A stretch of DNA of 64,000 nucleotides, from positions 990,469-1,054,468 of the forward strand of contig JADJTT010000001.1 of NCBI GenBank assembly GCA_016711045.1, read 5' to 3'. Positions 35,874 to 43,329 of this stretch are shown here, piece after piece (the stretch's first letter is position 1; each line of letters opens with the position of its first letter). The notes under the pieces are model-generated. The model saw only the letters and a list, made by a program, of their open reading frames with translations, was not told where the DNA came from and searched no databases. The translations under genes and the position numbers were made by a program. The stretch comes from Saprospirales bacterium (GTDB lineage Bacteria > Bacteroidota > Bacteroidia > Chitinophagales > Saprospiraceae).

Positions 35874-37007
35874 ATGCCGATGATCCGCCTCCCGGGAGCG
35901 TTGGTTTTTTGGCTTTGCCTGCTTACCCTCTCCCCGCTTTATGGGCAGCGCCCCGGGTTTAGCTGGGATTTCGGCACGGAGCATGGCCGGATATTCAAGC
36001 ATACACCCAAAATCATTTTCTCCATACCTGGTTATACCTTTGGCGCCGGGGTGAATTTCCAACGCCAAACTTATGGGAAGCAGGAGTGGGAGCAACACCA
36101 GGGCTACCCGTTGATGGGGGTTGGGCTCCAGTATTTCAACTTTGGCGACCCGGCCGTATTGGGGCATGCCCTTTCGATTTACCCCAACCTTACGATCAAG
36201 CTCATCGACCGCCCGAAATGGATGATCCATTTTCGCGTGGGCTCAGGTCTGGCCTGGCTCAACCGGCACTACGACCGGTTGACAAATCCAACGAATAACA
36301 GCATTGGAAGTCAGCTAAACAATACGACCTGTTTTCGATTGGTGGCGGGGGTGTCGTTGTCGCCTCACTGGACGGCGTTTGCGGGCGGCAGTTTTACGCA
36401 TTTTTCCAATGGCGCTTCGCAGATGCCCAATCTGGGTATCAATGTACCGGCCATATCGGCCAGCCTCCGGTATACACCTGAACCTATTTCCAAGGCCGGC
36501 TTTTTGTACTGGGAGGAAACCCGGAAACCTCCACACCGGCTGGGTTTGCAGACCTATTTTGCGATGGCGTATAAAGAGACCAGCTACCCCGGCGCCGCCA
36601 AATGGCCGGTTTATTCAGGTTCTGCGGCTGGCCTTTACCGGATCAGTAAGGTGCAAAACCTGCTGGTCGGGGTGGAATACGAATACCACCAGAGTGTCTT
36701 TCTTTTTTCCAGGCATACTTTTGCCGCCAACACCCTGCAGGAAGCCCGGCAAGATGCAACCCGATGGATGGTTTTCCTGGCCACTGAATGGCGGTTCGGT
36801 AATACGGGACTACTGGTTCAGGCAGGCGCCTATGTGAGCAAAAACTCCGCACTGTTGCCGTATCCACTATACAACAAATTGGGATTGCGGTATTATCTGC
36901 CTCCAGTCGGACGGCCTGCCACCCAATTTTTTGTGAGTATTTATTTAAAATCGCACATTATTACAGCTGACTACATATCTATTGGTATAGGGGCCAGGAT
37001 CCAATAG
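35874..37007 (+). CDS. PagL/acyloxyacyl hydrolase-like outer-membrane protein
   Basis: A 377-residue exported protein with a signal peptide (ALVFWLCLLTLSPLYGQ). The N-terminal half resembles lipid A 3-O-deacylase PagL and acyloxyacyl hydrolases: alternating beta strands, then THFSNGA (~177) matching the HxSN catalytic motif, with PNLGINV after it. The C-terminal ~170 residues add further beta-barrel-like sequence not usual in PagL. It starts 2 nt after hutH. Lipid A remodelling is a reasonable guess; activity is inferred from the motif only. Confidence 0.7.
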   Translation: MPMIRLPGALVFWLCLLTLSPLYGQRPGFSWDFGTEHGRIFKHTPKIIFSIPGYTFGAGVNFQRQTYGKQEWEQHQGYPLMGVGLQYFNFGDPAVLGHALSIYPNLTIKLIDRPKWMIHFRVGSGLAWLNRHYDRLTNPTNNSIGSQLNNTTCFRLVAGVSLSPHWTAFAGGSFTHFSNGASQMPNLGINVPAISASLRYTPEPISKAGFLYWEETRKPPHRLGLQTYFAMAYKETSYPGAAKWPVYSGSAAGLYRISKVQNLLVGVEYEYHQSVFLFSRHTFAANTLQEARQDATRWMVFLATEWRFGNTGLLVQAGAYVSKNSALLPYPLYNKLGLRYYLPPVGRPATQFFVSIYLKSHIITADYISIGIGARIQ

Positions 37008-37169
37008 CGAAGTTGTACCTTATGCGCCGGGTTACACGTCATAAAGGAGCCGTTGGCAGATGGCTTGCCCGAAAGCTGGCAGGTTTCTTACAATTCTCTT
37101 AAATTTATACCCGAGGGATACTAAATGAAGCGATCTTCCCATTTTATCCAAATAAAAAATCCGATTGTT

Positions 37170-37973
37170 ATGCCACATTCATTTTTGTCAAAGACTTTGG
37201 TAAGCGGGCTGTTTATCGTGCTCACGCTAGTAGCTTGTGACTTTAAGAAAGCCAGCCAGAGCGTCAATTTCTTCTCTGTGCAGGATGAGATCACACTAGG
37301 GAAGCAGGTCGAGCAGGAAATTGCCGGCGACCCAGCTCAATTTCCCCTCCTTCCCGAGAAGGGGAATGAGGAAGTTTATCAGTACGTGCGGGGATTGGCG
37401 AAAAAGATCCTCAATACGGGCAAAGTCGCCTATAAAGACGAGTTTGCCTGGGAAGTAAAGATCATAAAAGACGATAAGACACTGAATGCGTTCTGCACGC
37501 CCGGCGGGTATATCTACGTCTATACCGGACTGATCAAGTTCCTGGATTCAGAAGACCAGTTGATGGGGGTAATGGGGCATGAGATCGCTCATGCGGCCCT
37601 CCGCCACTCCACGCGCAACCTGACCAAGATCTATGGCATTGAAATGCTATACCAGATCATCACCGGTAAAGCACAGCCCGGGATGTTGGAGCAGATCGCA
37701 CTTGGGCTGGTATCCCTTAAATTCAGCCGCGACCATGAGACGGAAGCAGACGAAAATTCGGTACTTTACCTTTGCGGCACTACCTACAACGCCGCCGGCG
37801 CTGCCGGATTTTTCAAAAAAATGCAAGGGCAGCCTACTCCGCCTGCATTCCTGAGCACGCATCCCGACCCCGGAAATCGAGTAGCTAATATGGAAAAAAA
37901 GAAAGTGGAACTCAATTGTAAGGGTACAATGACGAATCAATCGGCCTATCAGAATATAAAATCCAAGCTGTAG
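37170..37973 (+). CDS. M48 family zinc metallopeptidase lipoprotein
   Basis: A 267-residue (from ATG 37170) LoiP/BepA-type peptidase. The N-terminus is a lipoprotein signal (LVSGLFIVLTLVAC, lipid-modified Cys ~22). The zinc motif is GVMGHEIAHAALRHSTRN; the third ligand lies in SRDHETEADENSV. A longer start at 37125 is possible but would put a hydrophilic stretch before the signal sequence. Such proteins act in outer-membrane protein quality control, which fits the envelope theme of the region. Confidence 0.88.
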   Translation: MPHSFLSKTLVSGLFIVLTLVACDFKKASQSVNFFSVQDEITLGKQVEQEIAGDPAQFPLLPEKGNEEVYQYVRGLAKKILNTGKVAYKDEFAWEVKIIKDDKTLNAFCTPGGYIYVYTGLIKFLDSEDQLMGVMGHEIAHAALRHSTRNLTKIYGIEMLYQIITGKAQPGMLEQIALGLVSLKFSRDHETEADENSVLYLCGTTYNAAGAAGFFKKMQGQPTPPAFLSTHPDPGNRVANMEKKKVELNCKGTMTNQSAYQNIKSKL

Positions 37974-38040
37974 CCCGCTGCCTATTGGGGGCGAAACCTG
38001 GAGAAAGAACCTGTTTGCAGCGATTCCAAAAACCAACAAA

Positions 38041-39681
38041 ATGAGGACCATCCTGAAAAAAGCCGGATTTGTGAGCTCATTGTTTCTGCTGGCTTTACCT
38101 TGGTGCGTAGGCCAGGGCTTGGAGAAGTTAGGCGCCGATATTAACACCAGCAAATACGACGAAATATCGCCGGTCTTATCCAAGGATGGGCATACGCTTT
38201 ATTTTACGCGCCTCGGTTCGCCGGATTTTGATAAAAACATGATCCTTGACGGCAGGAACGTATACGAGTCAGCGCCAGCGGAATACCCTCAGCTTTTGCG
38301 GGATGTCTATTTTCAGCTTTCGGGGAAGTTCCTGCCCGATCCTACCCGGTCTGATTTTAACCAGGATATTTGGATCGCAGAAAGTGAAAACCAGTTTTTC
38401 GACAAGGTCTTCCACCCTGTTTATCCGCTGAACAACGCTTTTCCCAACAGCATTTGTGCGGCTACCTCTCAGCCTAATCAATACATCGTTATCAATCAGT
38501 TTCCGAAAGACGGAGGCATGCGGAAAGGTTTTTCATTCGTTTGGCAGCGTTTGGATGGCAGCTGGACACCTCCCGAGCCCATGCCTATCAAGAATTACTA
38601 TACCGATGGACCGGTGGTCAATCTGGCGTTGAGCAGCGATGAGGACGTGATCATCCTTTCGCTGGCCCGGAGCGATGGCAAGGGTATGAGCGACCTGTAC
38701 ATTTCCTTCCGGGAAGTAGACGGCAGCTGGACGGAGCCGGAAAATTTGGGAAAGGAGATCAATACAGAATTCAACGAAACGACCCCTTCGCTTTCCGAGG
38801 ATATGACCACGCTTTTTTTTGCTTCCAACCGACCGGGGTCGGAAGGGGTGGATGTGTATTTCAGTCGCCGGGAAGATACCGGTTGGAAAAACTGGTCGAC
38901 ACCCCGTCGGCTTGCCCCGCCAATAAATTCGAGTGCAAATGACAGTCAGCCATTTTTTAATGCGGCCACCGGCTATTTGTATTTCACCTCCGACCGGGAT
39001 GGATCCAACGATATTTTCCGGCTTCGCCTGCAGGAAGCCGAAGGGCAGAAAGAGATTCTGGTGAAAGGACGGATCATCAATTCCGCTACAGGAGAGCCCA
39101 TTGGCGCTAAAGTGCTGACCGGCCTGGAAACAGGAGGCTACCAACGCACGTACTACCTTTCTTCCGACGGCCATTTCCGCATTCGCGTGCCCAAGGGCGA
39201 ACTCCTGCGACTAGTGGCTGAAAAGGAAGGCTTTATCGGGCAGGCACAGCCACTCCATTTTGATAAGGACGTCTATTACTTCAAAGATTATGAAGTCGAT
39301 CTCTTTCTTGACCCCCTGGTAGTCGATGCCAAGATCAGTTTGAGACCCATCTTTTTCGAACGTTCCAAGGCCATCATTCTGTCCAATTCTTACGAAGAAC
39401 TGGACAACCTGGCCGTCTTGTTGCTGGAAAGGCCTGGCATATCCGTCCGCATTGAAGGCCACACCGATAATATTGGGGAGTACAAATCGCTTATGGATCT
39501 TTCTGAGCAGCGCGCGATGGCTGTAAAAGACTTTCTGGTCAGAAAGGGCGTACATCCTACGCGGGTAGAAACGGTGGGCTATGGTCCTTCCCGCCCCCTT
39601 AGCGACAACAAAGACGAGGATCAGCGGAGCATTAACCGACGGGTGGAGGTCCGCATCACTAAGATCGATGAACCCAAATAA
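38041..39681 (+). CDS. OmpA-family protein with PD40 repeats and a regulatory-like domain
   Basis: A 546-residue cell-envelope protein. Signal peptide first (~1-25), then TolB-like/PD40 beta-propeller motifs (SKDGHTLYFTR, SSDEDVIILS, SEDMTTLFFASNRPG, YLYFTSDRDGSNDIF), then a carboxypeptidase-regulatory-like module (VKGRIINSATGEPIGAKV, ~340), and a C-terminal OmpA peptidoglycan-binding domain (EGHTDNIGEYKSLMDLSEQRA, QRSINRRVEVRI). The architecture resembles the Bacteroidota OmpA/PorE-type anchors that link envelope machines to peptidoglycan; a T9SS link is inference. Confidence 0.9.
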   Translation: MRTILKKAGFVSSLFLLALPWCVGQGLEKLGADINTSKYDEISPVLSKDGHTLYFTRLGSPDFDKNMILDGRNVYESAPAEYPQLLRDVYFQLSGKFLPDPTRSDFNQDIWIAESENQFFDKVFHPVYPLNNAFPNSICAATSQPNQYIVINQFPKDGGMRKGFSFVWQRLDGSWTPPEPMPIKNYYTDGPVVNLALSSDEDVIILSLARSDGKGMSDLYISFREVDGSWTEPENLGKEINTEFNETTPSLSEDMTTLFFASNRPGSEGVDVYFSRREDTGWKNWSTPRRLAPPINSSANDSQPFFNAATGYLYFTSDRDGSNDIFRLRLQEAEGQKEILVKGRIINSATGEPIGAKVLTGLETGGYQRTYYLSSDGHFRIRVPKGELLRLVAEKEGFIGQAQPLHFDKDVYYFKDYEVDLFLDPLVVDAKISLRPIFFERSKAIILSNSYEELDNLAVLLLERPGISVRIEGHTDNIGEYKSLMDLSEQRAMAVKDFLVRKGVHPTRVETVGYGPSRPLSDNKDEDQRSINRRVEVRITKIDEPK

Positions 39682-39741
39682 AGATAAACGAGGAGGGAGG
39701 TTGCCTGCAAAGTAGTATCTTGCGGCCTGAAAATCATTACT

Positions 39742-40410
39742 ATGGTGCTTCGCGGGATTGCAAAGGTGGTTTCCTTTTTCTTCCATCCATTGCTCATGTT
39801 GACCTACATGACAGTGCTCTTGTTGATCATCCAGCCGTTCTGGTTTGGGGTGCATCAGGTTTCCGATAAAATACCGCTCCTGCTGGCTGTGTTCTTTTCC
39901 AGCTTTGTCATTCCGGGTATTGCCGTATTGATGATGCGGTTTTTGGGCCTGGTTGAATCGATGGAACTCCGCGATAAAAAAGAGCGGATCGGCCCCTATA
40001 TTGTGACGGCCATTTTTTACTTGTGGTTGTATATCAACTTCCGGAACGATCCGAGCATGCCGCCCCCGTTTTCGTCGTTTGTGCTGGGCACGGTCATTGG
40101 ATTGTTTCTGGCCTTTTTTATCAATATTTTTTCCAAGATCAGCGCGCATGCAGTGGGGATGGGCGGACTTTTGGGCATGGTTATTATTCTCCTGGGCATG
40201 GGTTCTTTTGATCCCGTGTTTATCCCGTTGGGCACATGGGGCTCGATCCAAACCACGTTGGGTACCTTGTTGCTGGTCTTCATCCTGATTGCAGGCCTGG
40301 TAGGCACTTCGCGATTACTGTTGAAGGCGCATGAAGCTATGGATCTGTATGGTGGGTACATGGTAGGGTTGGCCGCTCAATTCCTGGCATTCCGGTTGTT
40401 GATGCTATAA
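39742..40410 (+). CDS. PAP2-like multi-pass membrane protein
   Basis: A 222-residue protein with about six transmembrane helices. It retains a degenerate PAP2 phosphatase pattern: KKERIGPY for KxxxxxxRP, KISAHAVGMGG for the PSGH block, and GTSRLLLKAHEAMDLYGG matching SRxxxxxHxxxD well. The first two motifs are weak, so catalytic activity is uncertain. PAP2 enzymes recycle lipid pyrophosphates such as undecaprenyl-PP. The stop codon directly abuts the kmo ATG. Confidence 0.65.
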   Translation: MVLRGIAKVVSFFFHPLLMLTYMTVLLLIIQPFWFGVHQVSDKIPLLLAVFFSSFVIPGIAVLMMRFLGLVESMELRDKKERIGPYIVTAIFYLWLYINFRNDPSMPPPFSSFVLGTVIGLFLAFFINIFSKISAHAVGMGGLLGMVIILLGMGSFDPVFIPLGTWGSIQTTLGTLLLVFILIAGLVGTSRLLLKAHEAMDLYGGYMVGLAAQFLAFRLLML

Positions 40411-41766
40411 ATGTTGGACATGAAAGAAAAACGGGCAATTATCGTCGGTGCGGGCCTGGTAGGCTCCCTTTGGGCAATTTTACTGGCCAAACGCGGTTAC
40501 GAAATTGACTTGTATGAACGCCGTTCCGATATGCGGCAACACGGTTATTTTGGCGGGCGATCCATCAACCTGGCGATGAGCCGGAGGGGATGGAAAGCCA
40601 TTGAACGCGCCGGGATAAAGTCGATCATCGAACCGCATGCGCTACCCATGAAAGGGCGTATGATCCACAGCCTTGAGGGCGATCTGGCTTTTCAGCCCTA
40701 TGGAAAAGAAGGACAGGCCATTTACTCGGTTTCGCGGGGCGGATTAAACCTGGAATTATTGAAAGTGGCAGGGGAATATCCCAATGTCCGGCTTCATTTT
40801 GACCAGGGTTGCCGGAAAGTGGATATTGAGACCAACACGATCACTTTTGAGCACGAACAAACCGGCGAGCGTCATACGGCGGAGGCGCCCCTTATCTTCG
40901 GCACTGACGGCGCTTTTTCGTCGATCAGAGGCAGTTTGATGAAGACGTCCCGGTTCGACTATGCACAGCAATACCTCACCCATGCCTATAAAGAACTATC
41001 CATCCCTCCGGCGGCGGGAGGTGGTTTTTTGATGGATAAAAATGCCCTGCACATTTGGCCCCGGCATCAATTTATGCTGATTGCCTTGCCCAATGCGGAT
41101 GGCAGTTTTACTTGCACCTTGTTTCTTGCCTTCGAAGGCGATCCCTCTTTTGAGCAATTGAAGACGGATCGCGACGTGGAGGCTTTTTTCGAGCGCTATT
41201 TCCCCGATGCGCTTTCCATGATGCCCACTTTGCTGGAAGATTTCCGCACGAACCCGACCTCTTCACTGGTGACCGTGCGGTGCAGTCCCTGGCAGTATGA
41301 GCAGCGAATTTTGCTGCTGGGCGATGCAGCCCATGCTATTGTACCCTTCTACGGGCAGGGAATGAATGCAGGTTTTGAAGACTGCACCATCCTCGACGAT
41401 CTGGCTACTGCGCACCAGGAAGACTGGGATGCCGTGTTTACGCACTTCAACCGAGACCGGATCAAAGACGGGAATGCCATAGCCGACCTGGCGCTGCGCA
41501 ATTTTGTGGAAATGCGCGACCTGGTAGCAGATCCACAGTTTTTGCTTCGCAAAAAAATTGCAGGACACTTGCACCAGAAATACGGAGATGCGTTTTTGCC
41601 TTCTTATTCCATGGTTTCTTTTTCCGATACCCCCTACAGTGTGGCGTTGAAAGCTGCGGATGACCAGGACAAGTTGCTGGATCACATCCTGCAGCTCGAA
41701 GGGATTGCGGAGAAATGGGACCGGCCGGAGGTGGATGCCCTGTTCGAAGCCTGGCGGCGGCGGTAA
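40411..41766 (+). CDS. kmo: Kynurenine 3-monooxygenase
   Basis: FAD-dependent aromatic hydroxylase converting kynurenine to 3-hydroxykynurenine in tryptophan breakdown and de novo NAD synthesis. The 451-residue length is normal. Motifs are the dinucleotide-binding GAGLVGS (13-19), the KMO-typical GRSINLAMSRRGW (~49-61), GTDGAFSSIR (DG motif) and LLGDAAHAIVPFYGQGMNAGFEDC (GD motif). No kynureninase, TDO or HAAO is in the window. It directly abuts the PAP2-like gene. Confidence 0.93.
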   Translation: MLDMKEKRAIIVGAGLVGSLWAILLAKRGYEIDLYERRSDMRQHGYFGGRSINLAMSRRGWKAIERAGIKSIIEPHALPMKGRMIHSLEGDLAFQPYGKEGQAIYSVSRGGLNLELLKVAGEYPNVRLHFDQGCRKVDIETNTITFEHEQTGERHTAEAPLIFGTDGAFSSIRGSLMKTSRFDYAQQYLTHAYKELSIPPAAGGGFLMDKNALHIWPRHQFMLIALPNADGSFTCTLFLAFEGDPSFEQLKTDRDVEAFFERYFPDALSMMPTLLEDFRTNPTSSLVTVRCSPWQYEQRILLLGDAAHAIVPFYGQGMNAGFEDCTILDDLATAHQEDWDAVFTHFNRDRIKDGNAIADLALRNFVEMRDLVADPQFLLRKKIAGHLHQKYGDAFLPSYSMVSFSDTPYSVALKAADDQDKLLDHILQLEGIAEKWDRPEVDALFEAWRRR

Positions 41767-42618
41767 TTACAGTTTATAGAATGTTGCACTGGCCGTCTGC
41801 CTGCCATTCAGGAGCTGGATAAGGTAGACCCCTGAAGGCAATTGGCCAACCGAAACGGGCTGTGGAAATGCCCCGCTAACTGAAAACCCCGTTTGCTGCA
41901 TGGCGATTCGGCCAGTTAAATCCAAGACCCTTAGCAGATAAGCGCCATCGAGCGCAGAACCTCCCATGAGCTGGATCGATTCCAATGCCGGATTCGGCGC
42001 TACGGCAAGGGTTACCTGATTTGCTGGTTCTACCACCCAAGCGCCTGCTTCTTCGGCGAGGGTGAAGGAAGCCACCGCAGCGCCATCACCCGATGATTCC
42101 TCGTTAAAATTCACGCCATTTCCGCCTGAGTAGAAGGTGACATCTCCCGTGCCCAGCTCCGGGGCGGTCCATTGGACGATAAACACATTGGTATCACTGG
42201 GTACTTTGTGCTCGGCGTATTGGCGGCCGTTAGAAGTATTGACCAATTTGGCGTTGGAGGAAGGGTTGGAAAAGGACTTGGTAGATTCGTTATTGGAATC
42301 GATCTCGCTGACCAGCTGAAACCCGTATCTGGATGGGGTCCCCACTACCGGATTCACGGTGACATGCACCAGATAAGTATTGTTCGGGATATACGTACTA
42401 ACCGGATTTTCATCCAGATCGGTGACGTCAATATCAAGCGTTACCTGAATAGAGGCGCTATTGTGGCAATTTTGGCAGGTTCTTCCGTCGATGGCGACAT
42501 CGCCGGGTGCGCCCGTATTGCCTTCGTTGGCAACTGTAGCACGGCCGTTGGAGTTATTTATGAGTAGGAAGCCGCTAAGCAGCAAAAAAGCGGAGGTGTA
42601 GATCATTTTCCAGTTCAT
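41767..42618 (-). CDS. Secreted T9SS cargo with CxxCH motif and choice-of-anchor V/reelin-like domain
   Basis: A 283-residue protein. Start ATG 42618 gives a signal peptide (MNWKMIYTSAFLLLSGFLL). Next comes a haem-type CxxCH (GRTCQNCHNSAS, ~48), then a beta-sandwich domain with SRYGFQLVSEIDSN and VQWTAPELGTGDVTFYSGGNGVN, as in the choice-of-anchor V/reelin-like family. A type A T9SS sorting tail ends it (APNPALESIQL to LPSGVYLIQLLNG). A longer in-frame ORF reaches 42756 but would overlap the acyltransferase gene. The single CxxCH could bind one c-type haem (inference). Confidence 0.82.
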   Translation of the reverse strand: MNWKMIYTSAFLLLSGFLLINNSNGRATVANEGNTGAPGDVAIDGRTCQNCHNSASIQVTLDIDVTDLDENPVSTYIPNNTYLVHVTVNPVVGTPSRYGFQLVSEIDSNNESTKSFSNPSSNAKLVNTSNGRQYAEHKVPSDTNVFIVQWTAPELGTGDVTFYSGGNGVNFNEESSGDGAAVASFTLAEEAGAWVVEPANQVTLAVAPNPALESIQLMGGSALDGAYLLRVLDLTGRIAMQQTGFSVSGAFPQPVSVGQLPSGVYLIQLLNGRQTASATFYKL

Positions 42619-42706
42619 CGCAGATGGTTTTATAAACACGAGGGACAGCTGGAATGGGAAATGGTTTAAAAAACAAGGGAATAGGTATAGAAAAAATCGC
42701 GTTTGG

Positions 42707-43261
42707 TCATCTTTTGTACATATAACTATTTTCAGGAATCTTACCTTGTACCCCACGGTAATAGTTTTCGATCACGAGGAGGTCGGTTTCCCAGTTACCA
42801 ACGGGATAATAAGGTTCGTTCCAGGTAACCCGTTTGTGTTGCCAGTCGAATTTGACCATAACAATGGGCACGCCGGCGCCTTGGGCGATATAATAAAAGC
42901 CGGTTCGGAGGTGATCTACTTTTTTTCGGGTGCCTTCGGGCGAAAGCACCACTACAAAGCGATCGTTTTTATTGTATAAATCGACGATAGAATCAACAAA
43001 GTTGGTGCGTTGGGTCCGGTCTACCGGATAGCCGCCCAACCAGCGGAACAAAGCGCCGAAAGGCGGGCGAAACAACGAATTTTTGCCGATAAATTTGAGG
43101 TGGGGTGCGTTCATTGCCTGGCGAACGAGGAGGCCGAGCGGAAAATCCCAGTTGGAAGTATGAGGGATGACGATGGTTACGTATTTGTCGAGCAGGTTGG
43201 GGTCCCATCCTTCAATTTTCCATCCAAAAATTCGTAAGATGAATCTGCAAATTGCGGTTTT
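42707..43261 (-). CDS. PlsC-like 1-acylglycerol-3-phosphate acyltransferase
   Basis: A 184-residue acyltransferase from ATG 43261; a start at 43297 adds 12 residues. The catalytic block HTSNWD (HxxxxD, ~35-40) and LSPEGTRKK (~110) are intact. At ~185 residues it is a short PlsC-fold protein without clear transmembrane helices, a form common in Bacteroidota. It probably acylates lysophosphatidate or another membrane lipid precursor. Confidence 0.85.
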   Translation of the reverse strand, partial: KTAICRFILRIFGWKIEGWDPNLLDKYVTIVIPHTSNWDFPLGLLVRQAMNAPHLKFIGKNSLFRPPFGALFRWLGGYPVDRTQRTNFVDSIVDLYNKNDRFVVVLSPEGTRKKVDHLRTGFYYIAQGAGVPIVMVKFDWQHKRVTWNEPYYPVGNWETDLLVIENYYRGVQGKIPENSYMYKR

Positions 43262-43329
43262 CATGGATCTGATTTTTGTAACAGCAACAAAATCCACGGG
43301 TTATAGGCCCTTGCTTTTGAACTTGATAT

